From: Thermoplasmata archaeon
GTDB lineage: Archaea; Thermoplasmatota; Thermoplasmata; Thermoplasmatales; Thermoplasmataceae
DNA length: 64,000 nt
Assembly (NCBI GenBank): GCA_021797355.1
Contig: JAJZZX010000003.1
Location: 62,001 to 126,000, forward strand
Direction of reading: 5' to 3'
Under the pieces are notes generated by a model. It was given only the letters and a program-made list of their open reading frames with translations. It was not told the origin of the DNA and did not search any database. Both the position numbers and the translations under genes were made by a program. Of this stretch, positions 51,310 to 59,062 are shown piece after piece. The stretch's first letter is position 1, and each line of letters opens with the position of its first letter.

Positions 51310-53466
51310 ATGGAAACAGGAATAAATTATGATGATTACGTGCTCTATGTAGATGACCTGTCACTGGAATATACTGTTGGCCAGAAAAGGGTCTACGCGT
51401 TGTCACACATAACCTTTGGCATAAGGGAGAATGAAAGCATAGGCATCGTCGGGGAGAGCGGCTGCGGTAAATCCACCTTGGCGATGGCTATTTCTCACAT
51501 CTTGCCCCAGAACACTGTTGTCACTTCTGGGAAAGTTTACTTCAGGGGAGAGGTTATTGTCGATTCAAGCAGGGGAGCGTCATTCACGCTGCGCTCAAGC
51601 CGCAAGGCGGACAAGATAGAGGAAAGCCTCAAGATGGTGCGCTGGAAGGGCATATCAATTGTCTTTCAGGGGGCACTTGATTCCCTCAACCCCCTGTTCA
51701 CTGTAGGGGAGCAGATGTCTGATATATTTGTCTACAGGGAGAATATGGAAAAGCCCATGGCTGAGGAGAAGGCAAAAGAGCTTCTCAAGTCTGTCGGGCT
51801 GGACGAATGGGTATATGGAGCCTTTCCCCACCAGCTCAGTGGCGGTATGAAGCAGAGAGTCATAATCGCCATGGCAATTTCGCTCCATCCATCCTTAGTG
51901 ATAGCAGATGAGCCAACAACCTCACTGGACGTCATAACGCAATACAGGATAATTGAGGAACTCAGGAAGCTCAGGGACAAATACAGCGTATCGATCATGA
52001 GCATATCCCACGATGTTGCAATGGTTTCCAACCTTTCAGACAGGATAATGGTGATGTACGCAGGAAGAATAGTTGAAAAACTTCCTGGAATTGATTTTTC
52101 CAAGGCCCAGCACCCGTATACAAATCTTCTGGTAAATTCAATCCCAAAGATTACTGAAGACATAGCTCATCTTGAACCAATCACAGGGGCCCCGCCAGGG
52201 CTAACAGAAAAAATTATTGGATGCCCTTTCTATGAAAGATGCAACTTCAGTGCTGAAATATGCAGGGAAGAAGGCTCAGAAATCCTGAAGAGACTCTCAG
52301 GTAGCCACGAGGTGGCCTGTGCTGTCCTACCATATAGGGATAACACTGCAAAGCTGCGGGAAAAGCCTGCAGACCCTATCAGGATAGTAAAGGCGGTAAG
52401 GCAGAACCCAGTAATAGTCACAAGGGCTCTGTCAAAGTCTTTCAGCAAAAGAGTGGGCCTGAGAATCAGGGACAGAGGAAAGAGCAATATTGTGAATGCA
52501 GTTGTGGACGCAAACATTGTGGTTAACCAGGGCGAATCGGTTGCACTTGTTGGAGAAACAGGAAGTGGAAAGACTACTATCAGCAGGATGATTGGACTAC
52601 TGGAGCCGCCTTCAGGAGGGAAGGTGACCATTATGGGGATTGATGTGGACTATTCCAACAGGAAACAGATCCATGATCTCAGAAAAAGCGTGCAGACTAT
52701 ATTCCAGGATCCATTTCAGAGCATCAACCCCAGATACACCATATTCAGAGCCATAGCAGAGCCGGTTTTGATCAACAAGCTGGCAGAGAACTACAAGGAA
52801 CTGGAGGAAAAAGTGAGAAACGCTATGGAGGCGGCTGAATTAACACCCGTAGAGGATTACTTGTACAAATATCCGCACCAGCTCAGCGGTGGGCAGCGGC
52901 AGAGGGTATCAATAGCAAGAGCACTTGTAGTTGATCCAAAGATACTCATTGCTGATGAGCCCATATCCATGCTTGACGTTTCCCTTAGAGCCGGGATACT
53001 TAACCTCCTGAAGAAACTGAGGGATGAGAAAGGAGTGACCCTGTTTTACATAACACATGACATAGCATCGGCAAGGTACATAAGTGACAGAATTTATGTC
53101 ATGTACAAGGGTGACATCGTTGAAAGCGGTACCACAGAGGAAATAATAAAAAATCCGACACACCCATATACCATGGCACTTGTTCTCTCAAGCATAGGCG
53201 TCCGGGGCAATGTCTCGGAAACCCTTGGGGAAAATATTTTCAATCAGGATCAGGGAGATGCCCTGCCTCCATGCAAGTTTGCTACACGATGCTTTCTTGC
53301 TGAAGAAGTCTGTTTTCAGAAGGCACCTGAAAATGCGGAAACGGGAATCGGCCACCATGTCAGATGCCATTTTGCGCCGCAGCTAGGTAGCCTTATGAAG
53401 AATAATACAGCTGCATACGGCATCAATATGGAAAAGATAAGAAAGGAGCTGAGGAATTCTCCATAA
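51310..53466 (+). CDS. Fused oligopeptide ABC ATPase (DppD-DppF in one chain)
   Basis: A 718-residue protein containing both ATPases of the transporter. Half one has Walker A GESGCGKST (residues 48-56), signature LSGGMKQRV (from residue 176) and Walker B VIADEP. It ends with a cysteine-containing oligopeptide C-terminal domain (CPFYERC and VACAV). Half two has Walker A GETGSGKTT (415-423), signature LSGGQRQRV (from residue 525), LIADEP, and its own C-terminal domain (CKFATRC and VRCHF). DppD and DppF are usually separate genes. The fusion fixes a one-to-one heterodimer. It is the last gene of the operon. Confidence 0.95.
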   Translation: METGINYDDYVLYVDDLSLEYTVGQKRVYALSHITFGIRENESIGIVGESGCGKSTLAMAISHILPQNTVVTSGKVYFRGEVIVDSSRGASFTLRSSRKADKIEESLKMVRWKGISIVFQGALDSLNPLFTVGEQMSDIFVYRENMEKPMAEEKAKELLKSVGLDEWVYGAFPHQLSGGMKQRVIIAMAISLHPSLVIADEPTTSLDVITQYRIIEELRKLRDKYSVSIMSISHDVAMVSNLSDRIMVMYAGRIVEKLPGIDFSKAQHPYTNLLVNSIPKITEDIAHLEPITGAPPGLTEKIIGCPFYERCNFSAEICREEGSEILKRLSGSHEVACAVLPYRDNTAKLREKPADPIRIVKAVRQNPVIVTRALSKSFSKRVGLRIRDRGKSNIVNAVVDANIVVNQGESVALVGETGSGKTTISRMIGLLEPPSGGKVTIMGIDVDYSNRKQIHDLRKSVQTIFQDPFQSINPRYTIFRAIAEPVLINKLAENYKELEEKVRNAMEAAELTPVEDYLYKYPHQLSGGQRQRVSIARALVVDPKILIADEPISMLDVSLRAGILNLLKKLRDEKGVTLFYITHDIASARYISDRIYVMYKGDIVESGTTEEIIKNPTHPYTMALVLSSIGVRGNVSETLGENIFNQDQGDALPPCKFATRCFLAEEVCFQKAPENAETGIGHHVRCHFAPQLGSLMKNNTAAYGINMEKIRKELRNSP

Positions 53467-53491
53467 TGGCACCGGCCTGGCATTTGAAGTT

Positions 53492-53512
53492 AGGGCGTTA
53501 GCTCAAGGGGTA
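53492..53512 (+). other. tRNA 5'-half-like fragment
   Basis: AGGGCGT-TA-GCTC-AAGGGGTA has the layout of a tRNA 5' end: seven-base acceptor strand, T8-A9, GCTC D-stem and a D-loop with GG and TA. The matching GAGC, anticodon arm, T-loop and 3' acceptor strand (ACGCCCT) are missing downstream. It may be a tRNA-gene remnant at the edge of a mobile island, or chance similarity overlapping a terminator. Confidence 0.3.
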
Positions 53513-53530
53513 TATTTTCCCGACTTTTTT
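53507..53530 (+). terminator. Possible terminator of the oligopeptide operon
   Basis: GGGG...CCC can form a weak stem, followed by a run of six T residues about 60 bases after the stop of the fused ATPase. T runs alone terminate archaeal transcription. Confidence 0.35.
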
Positions 53531-53705
53531 CTATGTTATGGAAAATGCCAGTAAAATTGTAGAACTATAAACATTGAACTTGCAATATGAAATGTTTACG
53601 CGTACTCTGCCATTTCCTTATGCTTGAGTTACAGTAAGTTGCCTCTGCTTTCAGAGTCTCTCGCTGTAGCCCATTCCGCTTATGTTTTCGATAGTATCGC
53701 TAATT

Positions 53706-54173
53706 TTGTGTAAGAGAAACTAGCACTATCCTAGATCATGAGAGAAGTTTCATGAAAAGATGAAAGGATGCCCCCAGGAGCGACCCAGGAGGCAATAAAC
53801 AATGGAAGAACTTGGTAAAAAGATATCTGAGATTGTAAGATTCACAGAGAAGGAGTTCATGGAATCTCTCATGAAAGGAGAGATTCAGACATTCATTGAG
53901 GAAAACAGGAGATCGAGAAATGGATACTACGACAGGGACATAGGCACAAGACATGGGAAAATAGATGGTATCAGGCTTCCAAGGAGCCGCAACAATGAAT
54001 TCCAGTCAGCCTTATTCGAACCATATCAGTGCAATATCGGAATAGACGATCTTGTTATCTCCATGTATTCAAAGGGAATATCAACAAGGAAGATAGCGGA
54101 GATCCTTGAGCAAATATTTCACAGTAGGTACAGGATGAAATGTTCCATAAGAGGTATACTTAAATTTACACAA
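53706..54173 (+). mobile_element. Internally deleted IS256-like element
   Basis: The element is bounded by TTGTGTAA (53706-53713) and its reverse complement TTACACAA (54166-54173). It holds the 5' part of an IS256-type transposase gene fused to the right-end sequence. The DDE catalytic part has been lost, so it cannot move by itself. The left 130 bases and the right 40 bases recur in the shorter copy at 54488-54670. Confidence 0.65.
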
Positions 54174-54224
54174 CTTTTGGTACGTTATGACACAGTACGA
54201 ACAATTTCATATAAAATGAGTTAA
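53802..54224 (+). pseudogene. IS256-family transposase, N-terminal fragment
   Basis: The first 110 or so residues match the start of IS256/Mutator-type transposases: N-G-Y-Y-D-R-D-I, a V/L-P-R-S-R-N-N-E-F stretch, FEPYQ, then MYSKGISTRKIAEIL. The remaining part of a roughly 400-residue enzyme, including the catalytic DDE triad, is gone. From about residue 115 the frame simply reads through the right end of the element (ILKFTQLLVRY). A GGAGG site and ATG at the 5' end are intact, so a truncated peptide might still be made. Confidence 0.75.
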
Positions 54225-54454
54225 ACGATCTGTTCATCCCATTCAACTGTTACTTTTATTTTTCTAGGGATTTTATCCCCTTTATGTGCATGTCTGTTCA
54301 GATATATCAATATGGTACCTTCAGCATCCTTATATCCCTTATATTTTAAACTGTATGCAGTTGGGTCATACAATATCTTCTCACATTCTACTTCAAATTT
54401 CATTGATGTTTCATTAATTGTGAACCTATTAATCTTCTCCCCGATGTAATCCAT
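54221..54454 (-). CDS. Orphan small protein between two IS remnants, unknown
   Basis: A 77-residue frame on the minus strand with balanced, protein-like composition: several predicted strands (RFTINETSMKFEVECEKILY, then GTILIYLN and KIKVTVEWDEQIV). It has an ATTTAAATG box about 25 bases before the ATG, as expected for a leaderless gene. The DNA is clearly richer in A and T than the neighbouring operons. It is flanked on both sides by related IS ends and may have been carried in with them. No family is recognised. Confidence 0.5.
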   Translation of the reverse strand: MDYIGEKINRFTINETSMKFEVECEKILYDPTAYSLKYKGYKDAEGTILIYLNRHAHKGDKIPRKIKVTVEWDEQIV

Positions 54455-54487
54455 GCTTTTTACTCGAATCTCATTTAAATCAACCTA

Positions 54488-54670
54488 TGTTTAGAGACTC
54501 AAGCACTCGCTTAGATCATGAGATAACTTTCAAGAATAAGAAAAGGATGTTTGCAGGAACGACCCAAGAGAGAAGAAAAAATGGAATAACCGGTTAAGAA
54601 TTTTTGCTATCGTAAGGTACAGTGAATGGGGCTTGAAATGTTCCGAAGAGGTATACTTAAATTTACACAA
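54488..54670 (+). mobile_element. MITE-like short derivative of the same IS256-like element
   Basis: About 183 bases. The left part (TTAGATCATGAGATAACTTTCA and the GGATG...CAGGAACGACCCA segment, each in shortened form) and the right part (AGAGGTATACTTAAATTTAC then ACAATTTTTGG) align with the copy at 53706-54173, but almost all the transposase gene is deleted. The right inverted repeat TTACACAA is intact (54663-54670); the left one has decayed. Confidence 0.6.
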
Positions 54671-54866
54671 TTTTTGGTACGCTATGTTTTCTTCCTTTCA
54701 ACGTCAGTAGGTAGTTTAACCGGGTAGCATTACTTCGAATATTTCCAGGCACATCTGTATTTGCTAGTGTATATAATAAACAAAGACTTTTGAATGATAA
54801 AAATTCCACTTGTCCGTTTCGATGTCGTGTCTCAATAATCCAGAAAAAAATTAGATGGGATTATGC
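54671..54866. other. AT-rich non-coding flank of the IS island
   Basis: No frame with a start site or recognisable domain is seen between the MITE-like copy and the 3' end of the aldo/keto reductase gene. Confidence 0.4.
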
Positions 54867-55904
54867 TCAATCCATTTCATCAAGATCTTCAAGCCTTTGC
54901 CTTCTCTGCTGATTTTCAGACCATAGATCATACGGATAAGTAACATAAAGCCTGCTGGCCTCGTTCAGTTCCTTCATATCCTCGCCTGATAATTTCCAGC
55001 CAAGACATCCAAGGTTATCCATAAGTTGCTCCATTGTCCTTACACCAAGTATGGGGGAGGTTACGCCTTTTCTTGAAAGGAGCCAGTTCAGAGCTACCTG
55101 TGAGTTAGTTTTTCCCACTTTCCTTGCCACCTTTGTCAGCTCATTCACAACCTTCCATGTGTAGTCGTTGTTATTCATTTCCCATGAAAACCTGGCTCCT
55201 GACTTGTATGAATCCCCTAGCCTTGTGCCTTCGGGGGGAGCTTTCATATCCTTGGAATACTTGCCGCTCAAAACTCCGCTCTTAAGTGGACTCCACGGCA
55301 GTACTGCAATATTTTCGTGAATCGCCATTGGAATTATTTCATTTTCCGTTGATCTGGAAAGGAGATTGTACTGAGGCTGAATGCTGACGAAGCTTTCCAA
55401 ACCCCGATCTTTGCTTACTCCAAGTGCTTTCTCAAATTGCCATGCCCTCAAATTGCTAGCGCCTATGTAACGTACGAGTCCTTTCTCAACAAGTGCATTG
55501 AGTGCCTCAAGCGTCTCCTCAAGTGGTGTCAGTGGATCCCATGCGTGAATTTGAAGAAGATCGATGTAATCCGTTCTAAGCCTTCTCATGCTTTCTTCCA
55601 CTGACTTCAGTATGTGTTTTCTTCCAAGGCCTACGGAATTTTTGGAATTGCCACTCTGGAATCTTACCTTTGTTGCGACTACAAAATCATCTCTGTCATG
55701 ATCGTGAAGCCAGTTTCCCAGAATCTCTTCTGATTTTCCTCCAGTATAGACATTGGCCGTATCAAAAAACATTCCTCCTTCTTCCACAAATCTATCCATT
55801 ATTTTCCTGGCATCAGATTCACTGGTCTGGCCGCCAAAAGTCATGGTGCCAAGACACAGTTCACTGATAAGTGTTCCCGTATTTCCAAGTTTTCTGTACT
55901 CCAT
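54867..55904 (-). CDS. Aldo/keto reductase
   Basis: A 345-residue AKR that reduces carbonyls with NAD(P)H. The tetrad is visible: D in MFFDTANVYTGGKSEEILG, Y in the same segment, K in VVATKVRF and H in LLQIHAWDP. The cofactor-binding end ILGVRTMEQLMDNL lies near residue 300. It is most like the YajO/Tas-type general AKRs, whose substrates vary. A single gene, it lies between the IS island and a 357-base intergenic region. Confidence 0.92.
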   Translation of the reverse strand: MEYRKLGNTGTLISELCLGTMTFGGQTSESDARKIMDRFVEEGGMFFDTANVYTGGKSEEILGNWLHDHDRDDFVVATKVRFQSGNSKNSVGLGRKHILKSVEESMRRLRTDYIDLLQIHAWDPLTPLEETLEALNALVEKGLVRYIGASNLRAWQFEKALGVSKDRGLESFVSIQPQYNLLSRSTENEIIPMAIHENIAVLPWSPLKSGVLSGKYSKDMKAPPEGTRLGDSYKSGARFSWEMNNNDYTWKVVNELTKVARKVGKTNSQVALNWLLSRKGVTSPILGVRTMEQLMDNLGCLGWKLSGEDMKELNEASRLYVTYPYDLWSENQQRRQRLEDLDEMD

Positions 55905-56261
55905 AATGTATGATACGGAAATAAGATAGAAGCGTTATGGTACTTTCACATTTGTTCGGGATTAATAATAGTGAAAGATTCACATTTATGCCGTCAACGT
56001 TTTTTACACATTGCGTTACACTAAACTGTAGAAAAGATGTCTAACAATATATGGAAAAAGATCTGGCAGTATCGTTTCCATTGAAGGATGATCGAGAAAG
56101 ACAGAGACTATTCCGTCATTGGCAAATTTAACAGGTTATGGCAAGGCGTATTAATACCAGCGAGATTGGCTTATTTTTCATTTGACATTTGGAGATAATA
56201 AGTTCTTTAAGATGTTCAATACAGGCAAAAAAGAACAAATTTCTGATACAAAGATGGGAGG
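55905..56261. other. Intergenic region upstream of the AKR gene
   Basis: About 357 AT-rich bases. It contains the inverted repeat CTTTCAC/GTGAAAG (55943-55949 and 55971-55977) just upstream of the AKR start. A 26-residue frame at 56051-56131 has no support beyond an ATG. No other gene or RNA was recognised. Confidence 0.4.
55943..55977. promoter_or_regulatory. Short inverted repeat upstream of the aldo/keto reductase
   Basis: The seven-base arms CTTTCAC and GTGAAAG are separated by 21 bases, about 40 bases upstream of the AKR ATG. It could be an operator; the arms are short enough to be chance. Confidence 0.25.
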
Positions 56262-57347
56262 CTAGAATATTCTTGCTGAGCTCTCAGTTCTCCGGACAAA
56301 CTCCCCGTAATCAATATTGACTCCTATTCCTGGACCCCTGTTTGGTGCGATGCTCCCGTCCTTCATGACAAAGGGATTCGTCACGATATCATGTTCAAAA
56401 TAGCGTGAGTTCGGCGCCGTGTCTCCGGGATAGTCAACATTAGGATTGCAGGCCATTGCAACATTGAAACTCCTGCCCACTCCAGTTTCTAGCATACCCC
56501 CAACCCAGACATGCCCACCATTTCTCCTGCAGATACTGGCAACCTCCATGGAATCCGTAAGGCCGCCAATTCGGCCAGGCTTTATATTGATCACTGAACA
56601 TGCCCCTATCTCCATGGCCTTCTGCGCCTTTTCAGGTGATGTTATGGATTCGTCAAGGCAGATTGGTGTGGATATTTCCTTAGCAAGCCTGGAATGGTAG
56701 ATCAGGTCATCAAAATTAAGGGGCTGCTCCAGGTACTGCAAGTTATACCTGTCAATGGACTTGATGAGCTCAATGTCATGGATGGAATAGCAGCTGTTGG
56801 CGTCCGCAGTCAGCACTATTTCAGGAAATCTATCCCTTACTGCCCCGAGGATCTCCTTTTCTTTCCCCTTTTCAATCTTGACCTTAATCCTCCTGTAGCC
56901 TGCATTAAGCGCATCCTCTATTCTCTTCTCCATCCTGGGAATGGAATCCATTCCAACTGAAAGGCCAACATCGATATGCTCCTTGGTTCCGCCCATGTAC
57001 TTGTGAAGGGGCATGCCTTTTGCCTTAGAGTGATAATCCCACAGAAGCATCTCAACTGCACCCCTGGCCATATTGTCCCCCTTTACCTTCTTTCCCATGG
57101 CGTTAAACTCTTGTGGAGACGGAAGTTCCTTGATCATTGGGGCAAAGACATCCCTGATTAGGTGAAGCGCTGTAGAGTTATCTTCATAACCATAATCAGG
57201 CCTGGTAGAAGTGACGCATTCAGAATATGCGGTTATGTCACCGTCCCGCAGCTCCAGTATCAGGGCATCCCTGGCATGTTCAGTTCCGAAGCTTGTGGTG
57301 AAGGGATACAGGAAAGGGATCCTGATGTTAAATATCCTGAGTTCCAT
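56262..57347 (-). CDS. Enolase-superfamily enzyme, OSBS/N-acylamino-acid racemase-like
   Basis: A 361-residue member of the muconate-lactonising subgroup. The catalytic lysine motif is KVKIEKG (K-x-K), the metal ligands lie in TADANSCY, YLEQPL and CLDESI, and the second catalytic lysine is in NIKPGRIGG. Such enzymes act as o-succinylbenzoate synthase, N-succinylamino-acid racemase or both. No other menaquinone genes are near. It starts 22 bases after the acyl-CoA dehydrogenase stop, in the same transcript. Confidence 0.85.
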   Translation of the reverse strand: MELRIFNIRIPFLYPFTTSFGTEHARDALILELRDGDITAYSECVTSTRPDYGYEDNSTALHLIRDVFAPMIKELPSPQEFNAMGKKVKGDNMARGAVEMLLWDYHSKAKGMPLHKYMGGTKEHIDVGLSVGMDSIPRMEKRIEDALNAGYRRIKVKIEKGKEKEILGAVRDRFPEIVLTADANSCYSIHDIELIKSIDRYNLQYLEQPLNFDDLIYHSRLAKEISTPICLDESITSPEKAQKAMEIGACSVINIKPGRIGGLTDSMEVASICRRNGGHVWVGGMLETGVGRSFNVAMACNPNVDYPGDTAPNSRYFEHDIVTNPFVMKDGSIAPNRGPGIGVNIDYGEFVRRTESSARIF

Positions 57348-57369
57348 GCTTCACAATATGTCTGCTGAC

Positions 57370-59028
57370 CTAATTAACTGTTTTTCCCTTTTTCCGGACA
57401 TCCATCCATTCCAACCAGTGGGCTGCTGATTCATAGGTACCGGGTTCCCTTAACTCCGGTTTGAAATGCTTCCAGTAGTAAATTTTGGCAACGTCCATGA
57501 TTCCACTGCTGCCGGCCTTGCTTGATACAGCATGCATTATTATTGCAGCAGACGTGAAGGACATCAAGTCTATTATGTCTCTGGCCCTGAATTCAGGATT
57601 GCTTGAGGCGATCATTTTCATTACCCGGTCAGTGGAGTCTTCCAGAAGTTCCCTTAATTTTCCTGCAAGCGCTTTGTCTGAAATATCATCTATAAGGGTT
57701 GACAGATAGTCGCGTATTGCAACCAAGGTATTCTTTCTGGAGAGGAGTTCAAGAAAATCCAGTGCCTGTATGTTTGTTGTACCTTCCCATATTGAGGTAA
57801 CCACAGCATCCCTGTGAAATTTTTCAACTGGGAATTCGTGAAGGAATCCTTTTCCTCCAAAGACCTCCATGGAATATCTGGTAACGTAATCGCTTGACCA
57901 GGCGGCGGTGTTCTTCGCCATATGTGAGAAAGCCCGGGCCAGATTGTATTCTCTGCCATATGGCGGCCTATCATTTGATGCTTCTGAGAAGAGATATGCC
58001 GCCACCACTGACAGGAAGGTGGAAGCTTCAACCTCAGCCTCCATTTCTACAAGATCTCTCTGCATTAACGTGTGGTCCGCAAGGGGTTTCCCGAAGGCCG
58101 TTCTTCTTCTTGCGTAAAGGTATGCTTCCCAGAGAGATTTCCGGGCTATCCCTGCCGCCGCAATTGCATCATCGATCCTTGAGACCGTGAGAATTTCAAG
58201 TGCAATATATATGCCAGTTTCCTGGCTTCCAAGCAAATATGCCTCTGAATCCAGCAGTTCAACCTCGCCGGTTGGAACAGCCACTGTCCCAAGCTTATCT
58301 TTCAGCCTCCTGATATTGTAATTCGCTGTTCCGTCTTCCCTTAAAGCAGGAACGAAGAAGACCCTGATCCCCCTTGCTCCCGCCGGAGATTCCTTCGTCC
58401 TTGCCGTTACAATGGCAGCATCTGCAATCCCGGCATTGCTGGCAAAATATTTGTCAGTTCCACTGATCCTCCATGTTTTCCCGTCATACTCGGCTTTGGT
58501 GGCATTTGATCCAAGATCGCTCCCTCCCTGAATCTCGGTATAATATGTTGCGCCATACCATGGATTGTCATCTCGAATAAACTTCTCCAGGTATCGTTCC
58601 ACAAGATCCTTGCTGCCATATTTATTCAGCGCATAGACTGTCTGCATTGTCAGGGTGATGGTGCAGAAAAGACCAGAATCTGATATTATGTAACCGGAAA
58701 GGAAGTGGGTCATAAGGCTCCCCGGCGGAATAGAGCTTCTGATAACGCCGAATTTCTGGAGCCTGTCAAGCAGCCTGCTATGTGATGGTGAAATCCATAC
58801 GCCGTTAACCCTGTTGTCCAGCACTCCCCACATAATAAGTTCAGGCTTTGCATAATGGTCAATGAACATGGCTTCCTCTATCATTTCGTTGGAAACAAAA
58901 CTGCCAAGGGATTCCAGTTGCTGATTCCCTTTCTGGTTGAGAAATCCCATCAAGTACTGGAGCGGCCTATCATTGGCAAAATAGTTAATACCCTTGCCAA
59001 GGTAAATCTCAGAGAAATCGAACCTCAT
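57370..59028 (-). CDS. AidB-like acyl-CoA dehydrogenase
   Basis: A 552-residue flavoprotein of the acyl-CoA dehydrogenase superfamily. The FAD/substrate region YYTEIQGGSDLGSN and the dehydrogenase core RRRTAFGKPLADH, followed by KGFLHEFPVEKFHRDA and SIWEGTTNIQALDFL, match the AidB branch, which carries extra N- and C-terminal segments. The glutamate of SIWEGTT is where acyl-CoA dehydrogenases place the catalytic base. Substrate is unknown. It is the first gene of a two-gene operon with the enolase-superfamily enzyme. A TTTAATA box lies about 25 bases before the ATG. Confidence 0.88.
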   Translation of the reverse strand: MRFDFSEIYLGKGINYFANDRPLQYLMGFLNQKGNQQLESLGSFVSNEMIEEAMFIDHYAKPELIMWGVLDNRVNGVWISPSHSRLLDRLQKFGVIRSSIPPGSLMTHFLSGYIISDSGLFCTITLTMQTVYALNKYGSKDLVERYLEKFIRDDNPWYGATYYTEIQGGSDLGSNATKAEYDGKTWRISGTDKYFASNAGIADAAIVTARTKESPAGARGIRVFFVPALREDGTANYNIRRLKDKLGTVAVPTGEVELLDSEAYLLGSQETGIYIALEILTVSRIDDAIAAAGIARKSLWEAYLYARRRTAFGKPLADHTLMQRDLVEMEAEVEASTFLSVVAAYLFSEASNDRPPYGREYNLARAFSHMAKNTAAWSSDYVTRYSMEVFGGKGFLHEFPVEKFHRDAVVTSIWEGTTNIQALDFLELLSRKNTLVAIRDYLSTLIDDISDKALAGKLRELLEDSTDRVMKMIASSNPEFRARDIIDLMSFTSAAIIMHAVSSKAGSSGIMDVAKIYYWKHFKPELREPGTYESAAHWLEWMDVRKKGKTVN

Positions 59029-59062
59029 GCATGGAAAAACAGCAAAGCAGTATTAAATTGAT

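Larger units (their letters stand above)
53467..53801. other. Junction between the peptide-transport operon and the IS island
   Basis: This non-coding stretch holds a tRNA-like 5' fragment (53492-53512), a weak hairpin with a T run (53507-53530) and the left end of an IS256-like element (from 53706). No ORF with support was seen. Confidence 0.5.

Noticed and set aside
56051-56131. 26-residue frame starting ATGGAAAAAGATCTGG
   Set aside because: Too short and without any start signal or homology that I can see.
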